From contig DAOUJD010000055.1 in assembly GCA_034423115.1 (NCBI GenBank), positions 7,640 to 71,639 on the forward strand: a stretch of 64,000 nt of DNA, written 5' to 3'. This document shows, in pieces, positions 41,140 through 49,702 of the stretch (position 1 is the first letter of the stretch; every line of letters starts with the position of its first letter). The position numbers were made by a program, and so were the translations under genes. The DNA is from Bin87 sp034423115. GTDB lineage: Bacteria > Chloroflexota > Dehalococcoidia > Lucifugimonadales > UBA3495. The notes under the pieces were generated by a model. That model worked only from the letters and a program-made list of their open reading frames with translations, was not told the origin of the DNA and searched no databases.

Positions 41140-42765
41140 ATGAAATACGACTTCATCATCATCGGCGCCGGTTCCGCCGGCTGCGTCCTCGCCAACCGCT
41201 TGTCTGAGGACGCCGACCAATCCGTCCTGCTACTAGAAGCAGGGCCGGACTACACCTTCGACCAACTGCCCGCCGAGCTCAAGCACGACATGAACCAGGC
41301 CGCCTCCGAGCAGGGCGCGGACCACAACTGGTCATTCGTCGGCCAGTCCACGCCGCAAAACCCGCGACCCATCCACGTCGCCCGCGGCAAGGTGACAGGA
41401 GGCAGCAGCGCCATCAACCACCAGATCCTGCTGCGCGGAACGCCCGAAGACTTCGACGGCTGGGCCGCCGCCGGCAACGACGAGTGGAGCTACCAGAAGA
41501 CGCTGCCCTACTTCCGCCGCCTGGAAAACGACGCCGACATCCGCGACGACTTCCACGGTACCGACGGCCCGATCCCCGTGTGGCGGCACGCTCGCGAGGA
41601 CTGGCTGCCCCTGCACGCCGCCTTCTACCGGGCCTGTCGCGACGCCGGATTCCCCGACGACCCAGACATGAACCATCCCGACGCCACCGGCGTGGGCCAG
41701 GTGCCTCTGAACAACCCCGGCGGCGTCCGCATGAGCACCGCCATCACCTACCTGGACGCCTGCCGCCACCGCCTCAACCTCACCATCCGCGCCAACGTGA
41801 CAGCCCGACGCATCGTGTTCGACAATGGCTCCACCCCCTCCGCTCATGGCGCCGCCCCAACCGCTCACGGTGCCAACCCTTCCGCTCATGGCTCGCCCCC
41901 AACCGCTCATGGTGAGCCTGTCGAACCACGAGCAATTGGCGTCGAAGTCGAGAGCAACGGCGAGTCATTCGTCGTCGACGGCGATCAGATCATCCTGGCC
42001 GCCGGCGCCATCGCATCCCCGCAGCTGCTGATGCTCTCCGGCGTTGGACCCGCCGACCACCTGCGCGACGTGGGAGTCGAGCCACTCCACGACCTGCCCG
42101 GCGTGGGTCGCAGCATGAAGAACCATCCGTCGGTGTCCATCGTGTTCCGCTCGCAACCCGAAAACCACCTGCCGCCCGACGCGCCGCGCAACCAGGTCGG
42201 CCTGCGCTTCACCGCCACCGGCTCTACCGAGCGCAACGACATCCAGGTGCAGCCAACCACGTCCTACCCCGAGAGCCCCACCGCGCCCGACATCCGCGTC
42301 GGCTGCCGCCTGGAATACCCCTACAGCGAGGGCGTGCTGACCCTCACCTCGACCGACGTGGACGTGCAGCCCCACCTGGACTTCCGCTTCCTCACCGACC
42401 CGCGCGACGTTGACCGCTTCCGCGACGCCGTGCGCCGCACCGTCGCCATGTTCGAGCATCCCGCCTTCGCCGACCTGCTGGCCGAACGCCTGTCGCCCAC
42501 CGACGCCGACCTGTCCACCGACGAGTCGCTGGACACCTGGCTCCAGCAGAACGCCGGCATCGCCGGTCATTCCTCGGTGTCCTGCAAGATGGGGCCGTCG
42601 TCCGACCCGCTGGCCGTGGTGGACCAGTACTGCAACGTCCACGGCATCAGCAACCTGCGCGTCATCGACGCCGCCGTAATGCCCGACATCGTCCGCGCCA
42701 ACACCAACGCCACCATCATCATGATGGCCGAACGCGCCGCCGACTTCATCCGCGAAGGCCGCTAA
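41140..42765 (+). CDS. GMC family FAD-dependent oxidoreductase with repeat insertion
   Basis: The 541-residue protein resembles choline dehydrogenase and related alcohol oxidases: DFIIIGAGSAGCVLANRLSE (FAD-binding), HVARGKVTGGSSAINHQILL, LAAGAIASPQLLMLSGVGPA, and a C-terminal GHSSVSCKMG and VIDAAVMPDIVRANTNATII. The active-site His is in NAGIAGHSS. About residues 232-264 are an insertion of low-complexity repeats (PSAHG and PTAHG) derived from a dispersed DNA repeat; it lies at a surface loop position in the family. The substrate is unknown. Confidence 0.92.
   Translation: MKYDFIIIGAGSAGCVLANRLSEDADQSVLLLEAGPDYTFDQLPAELKHDMNQAASEQGADHNWSFVGQSTPQNPRPIHVARGKVTGGSSAINHQILLRGTPEDFDGWAAAGNDEWSYQKTLPYFRRLENDADIRDDFHGTDGPIPVWRHAREDWLPLHAAFYRACRDAGFPDDPDMNHPDATGVGQVPLNNPGGVRMSTAITYLDACRHRLNLTIRANVTARRIVFDNGSTPSAHGAAPTAHGANPSAHGSPPTAHGEPVEPRAIGVEVESNGESFVVDGDQIILAAGAIASPQLLMLSGVGPADHLRDVGVEPLHDLPGVGRSMKNHPSVSIVFRSQPENHLPPDAPRNQVGLRFTATGSTERNDIQVQPTTSYPESPTAPDIRVGCRLEYPYSEGVLTLTSTDVDVQPHLDFRFLTDPRDVDRFRDAVRRTVAMFEHPAFADLLAERLSPTDADLSTDESLDTWLQQNAGIAGHSSVSCKMGPSSDPLAVVDQYCNVHGISNLRVIDAAVMPDIVRANTNATIIMMAERAADFIREGR
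41831..41929 (+). repeat. In-frame repeat expansion inside the GMC gene
   Basis: Four units of about 21-24 bases carrying CCGCTCATGG or CCGCTCACGG and ending in GGTGAGCCTGTCGAACCAC lie in the coding region. The last unit is the same repeat as at 39206-39253 without the 22-bp insertion. The reading frame is kept, so it encodes four AHG-containing peptides. Confidence 0.8.
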
Positions 42766-42776
42766 CGGTAACATTG

Positions 42777-42990
42777 ATCCGCTCATCCTGAGCGTGTCGA
42801 AGGATCATCCTGCGGTACGTCCGCCCCTGGTGGGAGCGTGTTGAAGGATGGCGCTCAGGGGCGACGCAAGTCCTCTCTCCCTCGACGGGTGGAACGTCCG
42901 CCTCTGGCGGGAGAGGGCTAGGGTGAGGGTGAAGATTCCTGCGTTTTCCGATCACGGTGAGGAACGTCCGCCTTTGGCGGAAGCCAGCCG
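42777..42990. repeat. Cluster of nested dispersed repeats
   Basis: This gene-free stretch holds CGCTCATCCTGAGCGTGTCG with AAGGAT (42780-42806), then the same repeat again interrupted by 22 bases (GTCCGCCCCTGGTGGG, 42819-42834), a CCCTCTCCC-type repeat interrupted by 22 bases (GTCCGCCTCTGGCGGG, 42896-42911) and a GGTGAGCC-type repeat interrupted by 22 bases (GTCCGCCTTTGGCGGA, 42966-42981). No gene is seen between 42766 and 43168. Confidence 0.75.
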
Positions 42991-43168
42991 AACCATCGCT
43001 CGCCAACAAATCTCCTCCCACAATGCCGGCGTATCTAGCAGACACGGCGGCCACCAAAATCACCGGCAGACGCTCCAACCGCCAGTCAGGCGACCCTGCG
43101 TCATTCGGTAAAATTAACCCAAGGCCACCGTGACTTCATGCACCGGATTCGCATGACAAGGAGGAAAG

Positions 43169-43414
43169 ATGAACTCATACCATTGGACCAAACGCATCGG
43201 CCTCGCCGGACTCGCCTTCCTCGCGGCCATCGCCGTATTCGTAACCGCCGTGAGCATCCTTGACGTGCGCGTAGCCGGCGTCTACCCCGAGGCCTTCCGC
43301 CTCACCGCCATGATGACCGCCCCCTTCACCCTAGGCCTGGTGGCAGTCTCCACCCTGGCCGCCGCCCTAATCGAAACCTACCGCCGCCTAAAACACCGCC
43401 CCACCAGCGCCTAA
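43169..43414 (+). CDS. Small membrane protein with two transmembrane helices
   Basis: The 81-residue protein has helices at residues 11-31 (IGLAGLAFLAAIAVFVTAVS) and 47-68 (MMTAPFTLGLVAVSTLAAAL) and a short basic C-terminus. No family is recognised. AAGGAGGAAAG precedes the ATG at 43169, a strong ribosome binding site. Confidence 0.6.
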   Translation: MNSYHWTKRIGLAGLAFLAAIAVFVTAVSILDVRVAGVYPEAFRLTAMMTAPFTLGLVAVSTLAAALIETYRRLKHRPTSA

Positions 43415-43586
43415 CCGCCACCTGCAAAACAACACATGATCTAGGATCGGCGGTGCTATTTCCCACAAGAGCATAGATCTCCACCTCAGTGCTCAGACAG
43501 CTGTTTAGACGATCTGGCAGCGTGTAGCCCCACCGTAGGGACAGCGTTTATGGGCTCCAAAGATCGCGGATTATGGTGCAGGAGCC

Positions 43587-44963
43587 CTACCGATATCGTG
43601 CTCCTATGGCCAGAGCTGATTCATCCAGCCCTGGAAATAGTGATTCCCTAACGACATTGAATCGGCGTAGTTCCGCCAACATACTTCCTTTGCAATTGGA
43701 TGGCACCAGCACCGTGTAGTGAGCATAAGTGTTTGCATTTTTCACAGCGGAAACTTCTACATTCTCGAATCGCTCGTGAAAAGCAGAGGACATGATAGCC
43801 CCGCTCTGTGCTCGGATGCGTTCAAATGCATACTGAGGCTCTATCACGAAGATTCGGTAAAAATCTCTCGGGTCAATGCGTCTCTCGAAGCTCGGCTTTT
43901 CCTCTCGAATCGCTTGATAAAGCCGACCCATGACAGCCCCGTAGTCATCTCCTACAAGAGCGGCGCTATCTGGAATTTTCCCAAGTATTATGTCTTGATC
44001 GGAACGAGGTAATCTTGCGAAATTAGCGACGATGCTGACCGAGTCGCTAGTGTGCGATTTAATCATGGATCGTGGAACTACGAACACGTGGATTCTTCCG
44101 CATTCCGTGGGGTCTTTCTCGCACGCGAAAAACAGGCCGACTAACGGGTTCGTTGTTACATCGAGGAATCGTGTTTTTAGCAAATGATGTTGAGCAAACA
44201 CCCATTTTGATAGCGCCGAAGACAACCCCGTGAACTCGTGCGGGTGCTTTGCCATAAAGTCGACTAACATTTGGCTTTCAAATGGAGCGAAGCCCTCTCG
44301 TTTTACTGAGGGTTGTAGTTTCCAGTCGCCACTTTGGTCCGAAAGCCTAGGTTCGCCTCTAAAATATAAAACCACGTCATCCAACCCATTCTTGGCGCTA
44401 TACCATTCGGCGATGTCTCCTGTAATTTGCATGAAGTCTTGCATGGAATAAACTTCGTTACTCTCTAAATTTGGCTCAAGCAGTATGTCATTGTCGGGAA
44501 ACAGATTAGCGTCCCATAGTTTAGTACCGCCCAAGATTACGTCTGCGAGGTATGCCTCAGAAAAGTCGGCCTCTTTTACGCTAGCGTCAGATAAACTGGC
44601 TGGTGCCAGGGAGCCTAATTGTCTTCGGACCCTCTGCATCAGCCGCGGTCCGACTGCGGTAAGGTACGCATCTGTGAAACGCGCTCTGTCTAGTTTGGCT
44701 CCGTCGAAGTTAGCATTGCACAGGATTGAACGAGAAAAATCGCTATCGGTCAGGTCGGCTCCAGCGAAGTTGACGCCTACGAACAGGCCCCCTGAAAAAT
44801 CGCCCCCCGACATGTTGGCGCCGTATAGCTGCATGTCGCGGAGATCGGATGCTCCACTAGCAAAACCTCCAGAGAAATCGGGGAGAAAGGGTTCCCTGAC
44901 TCTGCGAGCGTTCCAGTCCTCTATCCCGGCTTTCAGCCAGTTTATGTGCTTTTGGTTGACCAC
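43587..44963 (-). CDS. Pentapeptide-repeat protein fused to an FRG domain
   Basis: The 458-residue protein has two parts. Residues 30-160 are pentapeptide repeats (DLRDMQLYGANMSGGDFSGG, FAGADLTDSDFSRS, NFDGAKLDRARF), a right-handed beta helix. Residues 190-400 contain the FRG domain: VVLYFRGEPRLSD, LQPSVKREGFAPFESQML, KWVFAQHHLLKTRFLDVTTN and LVGLFFACEKDP. FRG domains occur in many putative antiviral proteins; their activity is unknown. The gene is markedly less GC-rich than its surroundings and follows a truncated toxin gene, so it was probably inserted there. Confidence 0.82.
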   Translation of the reverse strand: MVNQKHINWLKAGIEDWNARRVREPFLPDFSGGFASGASDLRDMQLYGANMSGGDFSGGLFVGVNFAGADLTDSDFSRSILCNANFDGAKLDRARFTDAYLTAVGPRLMQRVRRQLGSLAPASLSDASVKEADFSEAYLADVILGGTKLWDANLFPDNDILLEPNLESNEVYSMQDFMQITGDIAEWYSAKNGLDDVVLYFRGEPRLSDQSGDWKLQPSVKREGFAPFESQMLVDFMAKHPHEFTGLSSALSKWVFAQHHLLKTRFLDVTTNPLVGLFFACEKDPTECGRIHVFVVPRSMIKSHTSDSVSIVANFARLPRSDQDIILGKIPDSAALVGDDYGAVMGRLYQAIREEKPSFERRIDPRDFYRIFVIEPQYAFERIRAQSGAIMSSAFHERFENVEVSAVKNANTYAHYTVLVPSNCKGSMLAELRRFNVVRESLFPGLDESALAIGARYR

Positions 44964-44999
44964 AAGTGAAGCCTCCGAAATCTGTGGGGATTTGTTTTG

Positions 45000-45059
45000 C
45001 TAATTCGGCGTCATCTGCGCCAGCACCGCGCTGGTGTCATACACCACCCGCAGCGGCAT
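45000..45059 (-). pseudogene. Truncated PIN-type toxin gene (vapC)
   Basis: ATG at 45059 overlaps the antitoxin stop (TGATG). The frame reads MPLRVVYDTSAVLAQMTPN and stops after 19 codons. VVYDTSAVLA is the start of a PIN domain with its first Asp. The rest of the toxin has been lost at the junction with the FRG gene, whose ATG lies 36 bases further on. Confidence 0.65.
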
Positions 45060-45391
45060 CAACCGTTTACTGCACGAACGATATCTTCCCCGGCCAGGCC
45101 GTTGCTCTGAAACTCGGCCAGCGCGTCCTCAAACGCCATCGGCTCGGACGGCGTCAGCACCACTCCCTCGGCAGTCCGCCGAACCACCATGAAACCCTCA
45201 CCGACCAACCGGGTTCCCATTTCAGGCGGCGCCGTAAATTGAGCCCCAGCGTGCGACGGCAAGGATTATATGTAGGTGCAAACCAGGTATTTCACAAACT
45301 CTTCGACGCCAATCGCCCGCTCGGCGCACTGGGCCCGTAGCTCATCGTGCGCCCATTCCGGAAGGTCGAAAGCATCAACTTGAAACAACAT
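45059..45391 (-). pseudogene. Antitoxin gene split by an in-frame stop
   Basis: A frame opens at the ATG at 45391 with AGGAG upstream and reads MLFQVDAFDLPEWAHDELRA then QCAERAIGVEEFVKYLVCTY, which resembles a ribbon-helix-helix antitoxin. It stops at 45266. The same frame continues after the stop to 45059 and ends FEDALAEFQSNGLAGEDIVR. Together they would be an antitoxin of about 110 residues with one nonsense codon. Alternatively the 41-residue first part is a separate gene and the second part restarts at 45262. Confidence 0.5.
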
Positions 45392-45650
45392 GGCGCAGGG
45401 TCTCCTGCCTCGTCCACAGCCATTGTACCGCAACGCCCTTAACCCAATCCTATTGTTCCGATTTATCCTGTTGAACTTGTCCGCCTCTGGCGGATCCTGT
45501 GAATGCGGTCCTCCCCACCATCATCCTGCAAATCCTGCCGCAGGCCCGTCGGTCCGCCGCCGGCGGTTCCATCCATGTCAATTCCCGTCCAAACCACCCC
45601 TGGACACTCCGTTAGGAAACGTAAATCCTAATATCAGCCGCGGGGCTCGC

Positions 45651-46568
45651 CTAACCCGGCGGCGGTCCGCCTCCCATCTGCAGCCCGCAGTTCAGCGCCG
45701 CCTCGAACAGCGCAGCGGGGAACTCGGCGCCGGGACTCAACCACACCACCAGCTCTTCCTGGCCGCCGGCCGCCTCCAGCACGCACTGGAAACCCTCGTA
45801 CTCGCCCGGCATGAAGCCCATGGCCTGCCCCGCCAACGCGAACTCCTCTTCATTCAGGCACGACAGGGACACTATGAACATCACCATGCCCCGGGCCATC
45901 GCCTGCTGCGCCGCCACGTCGTTGCCCGGGTCAGGCGCCATGCCGCCCAGCAACTCCTCCAGGTCAACGCCCGCGTAGCTGTCCCGCAGGCACTCGGACG
46001 ACTCGACGCTCAGCGGCCCGGTGGTGGTCAACACCTGCGTCAACAGCAGCCGCAATTCCGCATCGTGCCCCAGGCAGCCCAGGAATGCATCGCGTTCCTC
46101 GGGAGTGGCCATTTCAGGAGACGTTGTCAACTGCTGCATGCGGTCCGGCGTGAGTGCGGAACTCCTCGCCAGACACGCACGCTCGGAGTCCGACAGCTCG
46201 CCCATCAACGCTCCCAGGTCATCCACCGGCAGCGGTTTCAGCGCTTCACCGTCGCCGCCGCCGGATCCGGAGGGCGCGGCAACCTGCTCCGGCGTCGGCG
46301 GCACGGTCGGAACCGCGGTCGGCGTCGGGGGCGGCTCGGGAGTCGCGGTGGGAGCCGGCGTGGCCGTCGGGACCTCGTTGGCCTTGGCCTCGGCCGTCGC
46401 CTCCAGAATGGTCCTCACCGCCGCCGCCACGATGGTGGCATCCGTATCCGGCTCTTCAACCTGAGCATCGTCGTTGCCGCCGAAACAGCCCACCGCAAAC
46501 AGGGCCACCGCCGTCAGCACTGCGACCAGGGCAAACCTGGCGAAAAATCGATTCATCGTGGTGTTCAT
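45651..46568 (-). CDS. Lipoprotein of unknown function
   Basis: The 305-residue protein has a signal peptide with lipobox (LFAVGC), followed by a Pro/Thr/Ala-rich linker (TPAPTATPEPPPTPTAVP). The folded part, residues 115-305, is helical with several regularly spaced cysteines (ERACLARSSALTPDRMQ, FLGCLGHDAELRLLL, SSECLRDSYAGVDLEELLG, FIVSLSCLNEEEF), suggesting a repeated disulfide-stabilised module. No family is recognised. It is probably anchored on the outer face of the cytoplasmic membrane. Confidence 0.7.
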   Translation of the reverse strand: MNTTMNRFFARFALVAVLTAVALFAVGCFGGNDDAQVEEPDTDATIVAAAVRTILEATAEAKANEVPTATPAPTATPEPPPTPTAVPTVPPTPEQVAAPSGSGGGDGEALKPLPVDDLGALMGELSDSERACLARSSALTPDRMQQLTTSPEMATPEERDAFLGCLGHDAELRLLLTQVLTTTGPLSVESSECLRDSYAGVDLEELLGGMAPDPGNDVAAQQAMARGMVMFIVSLSCLNEEEFALAGQAMGFMPGEYEGFQCVLEAAGGQEELVVWLSPGAEFPAALFEAALNCGLQMGGGPPPG

Positions 46569-46733
46569 ATCAATTCCAAATCCTCTATCGTGAGCAACTT
46601 TTTATCATCAACGTCAGAAGACAGCATTCAATATATTTACATCTTGCAACACGTTATGTATGGATGTCCACTGCCCGCCACACCAATTTGAGCCGAAATA
46701 GCGACACCACGCCCACGTCTGCCGCCAACAGAT

Positions 46734-46758
46734 AGGGGCGGGTTCGAGACCCGCCCCT
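46734..46758. repeat. Dispersed palindrome, AGGGGCGGGT type
   Basis: AGGGGCGGGT and ACCCGCCCCT form a perfect 10-bp stem with a 5-base loop. It lies between two minus-strand genes, downstream of the amidohydrolase at 46784, and is related to the palindromes at 7189 and 27470. Confidence 0.8.
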
Positions 46759-46783
46759 GGCACGTCGGGATGTGTGGACGGTT

Positions 46784-47629
46784 CTACTCATCCGCCCCCG
46801 GCGACCACTTGTAAACGTTCGCCAGCGTGCCGCCCATCAGCACCTCGCGGTCAGAGTCCGAAAGCGTGTCCGTCAGCCGGAACGCCTCCACGCCCTGCTC
46901 GTAGGTCAGCAGTTCCACCGCCCGCGTCCAGTCCGTTCCCCACAGGCACCGGTCCAGCCCAAACGCGTCAAATATCCGGTGCAGCGGCTCCCAGATGTCC
47001 GGATACGGGAACCCCGCGTGCGACAGCGTGCCCGCTCCCGAGATCTTGATGACCACGTTGTCCAGCTCCGCGCACGACAGCACGTTGGGCAGGTCGGCGA
47101 AGGGCTCGTCCGGCGGCGGCGGATTGAACGGCTGGGCGATGCCCAGGTGGTCGATGATGATCTGGGTGTCGGGGTTCTGCTGGGCCAACTGGCGCAGCAG
47201 CGGCAGCTTTCCCGCCGCCATGATGTTCACCGGCACGCCGGCGCGTCCGCCGGCCGCCAGGATGGCGTTCAGCCCGGGGTGGTCCGCCTCGTAGTCGTTG
47301 TTCGCCAGCATGATCCGGCAGCCCACCACGCCCGGCGTGGACGTCCACTGCTCCACGTCCGCGTCGATGGTCTCCGAGTTGGGATCAAAGGGCCGCACCA
47401 GCCCGAACTTGGTGGGATGCTGCGCGTACACCTCCAGCGCGTAGCTGGCGTCGTACCCGTAGATCGCGAAGGGCGAGATCAGTATCGCGCCGTCCACGCC
47501 CACGGCGTCCATCGCGGCCACCATGTCGTCCCCCGTAACCTCCTCCGGCCCGGTCAGAAACCCGACCCACGGGCGTTCCGGCGTGTTCCGCTGGTAAGCA
47601 TGCACCTGGCAGTCAATCGTCAGCGCCAT
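46784..47629 (-). CDS. Amidohydrolase family protein (amidohydrolase_2 group)
   Basis: The 281-residue protein starts MALTIDCQVHAYQRN, where the usual HxH is reduced to Q-V-H, then VDGAILISPFAIYGYD, GVVGCRIMLANNDYEADHPG, IIIDHLGIAQPFNPPPPDEP and LWGTDWTRAVELLTYE with the catalytic Asp. It belongs to the same broad group as 39297-40313, and the incomplete HxH may lower or alter metal binding. The ATG at 47629 has AAGGAGG six bases upstream; the ATG at 47635 would be too close. Confidence 0.85.
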   Translation of the reverse strand: MALTIDCQVHAYQRNTPERPWVGFLTGPEEVTGDDMVAAMDAVGVDGAILISPFAIYGYDASYALEVYAQHPTKFGLVRPFDPNSETIDADVEQWTSTPGVVGCRIMLANNDYEADHPGLNAILAAGGRAGVPVNIMAAGKLPLLRQLAQQNPDTQIIIDHLGIAQPFNPPPPDEPFADLPNVLSCAELDNVVIKISGAGTLSHAGFPYPDIWEPLHRIFDAFGLDRCLWGTDWTRAVELLTYEQGVEAFRLTDTLSDSDREVLMGGTLANVYKWSPGADE

Positions 47630-47759
47630 CGTCATCCTCCTTGCATTCTGCGTCGTTCAATGGTCATTCCGTCTCGGCGCTACCCGCCTGCCCGGATGAT
47701 ACCAGATACCAACCCTCTCTCCCTGCTGAACTGATCGGGGCGTGGGCCTTCGGACTGTT

Positions 47760-47796
47760 CCCTCTCCCTCGATGGGAGAGGGTTAGGGTGAGGGTG
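47760..47796. repeat. Dispersed repeat, CCCTCTCCC...GGGAGAGGG type (uninterrupted copy)
   Basis: CCCTCTCCCTCGATGGGAGA followed by GGGTTAGGGTGAGGG is the second uninterrupted copy of the repeat at 32169. The surrounding gene-free stretch (47630-48012) also holds GTCCGCCTCTGACGGT at 47962-47977 and no gene. Confidence 0.75.
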
Positions 47797-48012
47797 TCCC
47801 CTCCCCCATCGTCAGCCGGTCAAGCCATCAACTCCATCCAATCAAACATCCCGTCCATCCTGTGCATCCATGCAAAACAAAACCCCTTGCCTTGCGCCAT
47901 CGCATACCGCCGGCTATGATGACTTACGTTCCACAATATCAAGCCGCGCGTGGTGGAAAACGTCCGCCTCTGACGGTTCGAACCAACACCCCCACGAAGG
48001 ACTTTTGACGCT

Positions 48013-48810
48013 ATGACTACTGCAACGCAGCCCTGGACTTCCAGCATCACCGAGGTGGCCGGCTCCAACGTGGAGGTCGTCTCCGGCGGTTCCGGCTCCC
48101 CCATCGTCATCCTGCCCGACGAACTGGGACATCCCGGCTGGCTGCGCTACCACCAGGCCCTGGCCCAGAACCACACCCTGCACATCCCGTTCCTGCCCGG
48201 CATCGGCGGCTCCGACGTGCTGGACTGGTCCATGAGCATCCACGACCTCGCCATCTGGTACCTGGGCGCGCTGGACAAACTCGGACTGGAGGGCGCCGAC
48301 CTCATCGGCTTCTCCCTCGGTGGCTGGATCGCCGCCGAGCTGGCCACCATGTGCCCGCAGCAGTTCGGCCACCTGATCCTCGTGGGCGCCGGCGGAATCC
48401 GTCCTCCCGGCGGCGAGATCTACGACATCTTCGAGGTCACGCCCCCCATGTACATCCGAGATTCCCTGCATGACCCCGACGGCACGCCCGAGTACCGTAC
48501 CGTCTGTCCCGCCGAGCCCGAGGAGGACATCCTGGAGCGTTGGGAATTGGGCATGGAGGCCACCTGCCGCGTCGCCTGGCGTCCCTACATGCACGACCCG
48601 GGCCTGGTGCACCAGGTGTACCGCCTCGAGCGTCTGCCCACCATGCTCATCTGGGGCGCCCAGGACGCAATAGTCCCCGTAGCCGCCGCCGAGGAATACC
48701 ACCGCCGCATCCCCGGCAGCCGCCTCGAAATCATCCAAAACTGCGGCCACCACCCCGAGCTGGAGGCGACGGACCAGTTCGTCTCCCTCGTCGAAAACTT
48801 CCTCGCGTAA
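48013..48810 (+). CDS. Alpha/beta hydrolase
   Basis: The 265-residue protein has the alpha/beta hydrolase fold with the nucleophile elbow GFSLGG (LIGFSLGGWIAAELATM), a catalytic Asp in LIWGAQDAIVPVAAAEEYH and a His in IIQNCGHHPELEATD. It could be a meta-cleavage product hydrolase, esterase or haloalkane-type enzyme; its substrate cannot be read from sequence. The start is preceded by GAAGGA. The gene stands alone. Confidence 0.88.
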   Translation: MTTATQPWTSSITEVAGSNVEVVSGGSGSPIVILPDELGHPGWLRYHQALAQNHTLHIPFLPGIGGSDVLDWSMSIHDLAIWYLGALDKLGLEGADLIGFSLGGWIAAELATMCPQQFGHLILVGAGGIRPPGGEIYDIFEVTPPMYIRDSLHDPDGTPEYRTVCPAEPEEDILERWELGMEATCRVAWRPYMHDPGLVHQVYRLERLPTMLIWGAQDAIVPVAAAEEYHRRIPGSRLEIIQNCGHHPELEATDQFVSLVENFLA

Positions 48811-48872
48811 CCCGACGCGGTTGATACACTGCATGGAACCGAGTATCCAACCGGCGCTGGGAGGGAGCGACC

Positions 48873-49226
48873 ATGAGCGCACAAAAGCCGCCGTCTGGTC
48901 AACAGGACGATAGCGGTCAGGAAGATTGGCCGGAACTGGATGCCGAAGAATTTCGGATTTTGGAACAACATCTCGATCAGTTGGAAAAGGAAGGCGTCCT
49001 GATCAAAGGGGACGGCATACGCGGGAGCTTGCAACACGGTGAGGCGGAAATAATTGACCCGCGGGAATCCGAAGATGAATCGCAGCTGCTCCGTCAACTG
49101 TTCAAGCAACTGGCGGAACTGCGCGCCAAAGGAATTATCTCCGGCGGCGATGGGCCGCGTGATGGCCTGAAGCCCTCGGCACACGTACCGGGAGCATTGG
49201 CCCGATTTCTTGCCAACGGACGGTAG
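48873..49226 (+). CDS. Probable antitoxin of the adjacent PIN gene
   Basis: The 117-residue acidic, helical protein is rich in Glu, Gln and Leu (EEFRILEQHLDQLEKEGVLI, ESQLLRQLFKQLAELRAKGI). No DNA-binding domain is recognised. It ends 12 bases before a PIN-domain gene on the same strand, which suggests a toxin-antitoxin pair. GGGAGG lies a few bases before the ATG at 48873. Confidence 0.5.
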   Translation: MSAQKPPSGQQDDSGQEDWPELDAEEFRILEQHLDQLEKEGVLIKGDGIRGSLQHGEAEIIDPRESEDESQLLRQLFKQLAELRAKGIISGGDGPRDGLKPSAHVPGALARFLANGR

Positions 49227-49238
49227 GGTAAGCGATAA

Positions 49239-49646
49239 GTGGTCGCAACTCTATCGTTCCCGTTGTTAGCGTACGTTGATGCGTCTGCCGCCGTAGCGGT
49301 AGCTCTTGAAGAACCGGGTTGGGAACAGACCGCGCGCCGGCTAACGTCATTCCCCGTGCTGCTGTCCGCCAACCTGTTGGAGGCGGAAGTGCGTTCCGTG
49401 TACGCCAGAGAGGGGTTGCAATACGACCCTGGCGTAGTTTCCAGTATCGGATTGGTTCATCCAAACCGGTCGCTGGGGCCGGAACTTGCGAAAGCCCTGG
49501 AAATCGGCGGCTACCTGAAAGGCGCCGACCTGTGGCACATGGCCACCGCCCTGTATGTGGATGAAACCACAGTGGGCAGCATGGCTTTCATCACGTTGGA
49601 CAACAAACAACGAACCGTCGCTGCCAACCTGGGGTTCGCAACCTGA
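49239..49646 (+). CDS. PIN-domain protein, VapC-type
   Basis: The 135-residue protein has all PIN acidic positions: Asp in YVDASAAVAVALEEP, Glu in LLEAEVRSV, Asp in GADLWHMATAL and Asp in AFITLDNKQR. The start is a GTG at 49239; an N-terminal extension of ten residues before YVDASA is slightly longer than usual. It follows the probable antitoxin gene by 12 bases. VapC proteins cleave RNA and inhibit translation. Confidence 0.82.
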   Translation: MVATLSFPLLAYVDASAAVAVALEEPGWEQTARRLTSFPVLLSANLLEAEVRSVYAREGLQYDPGVVSSIGLVHPNRSLGPELAKALEIGGYLKGADLWHMATALYVDETTVGSMAFITLDNKQRTVAANLGFAT

Positions 49647-49702
49647 AGGAAAGCGGCCGACACTGGTGATGACCGAGAGGACAACATCGTCGGCGCCGGC
49701 GA

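Noticed and set aside
41831..41929. Regular repeats considered as a CRISPR array
   Set aside because: The units are in a coding frame, short and without unique spacers.
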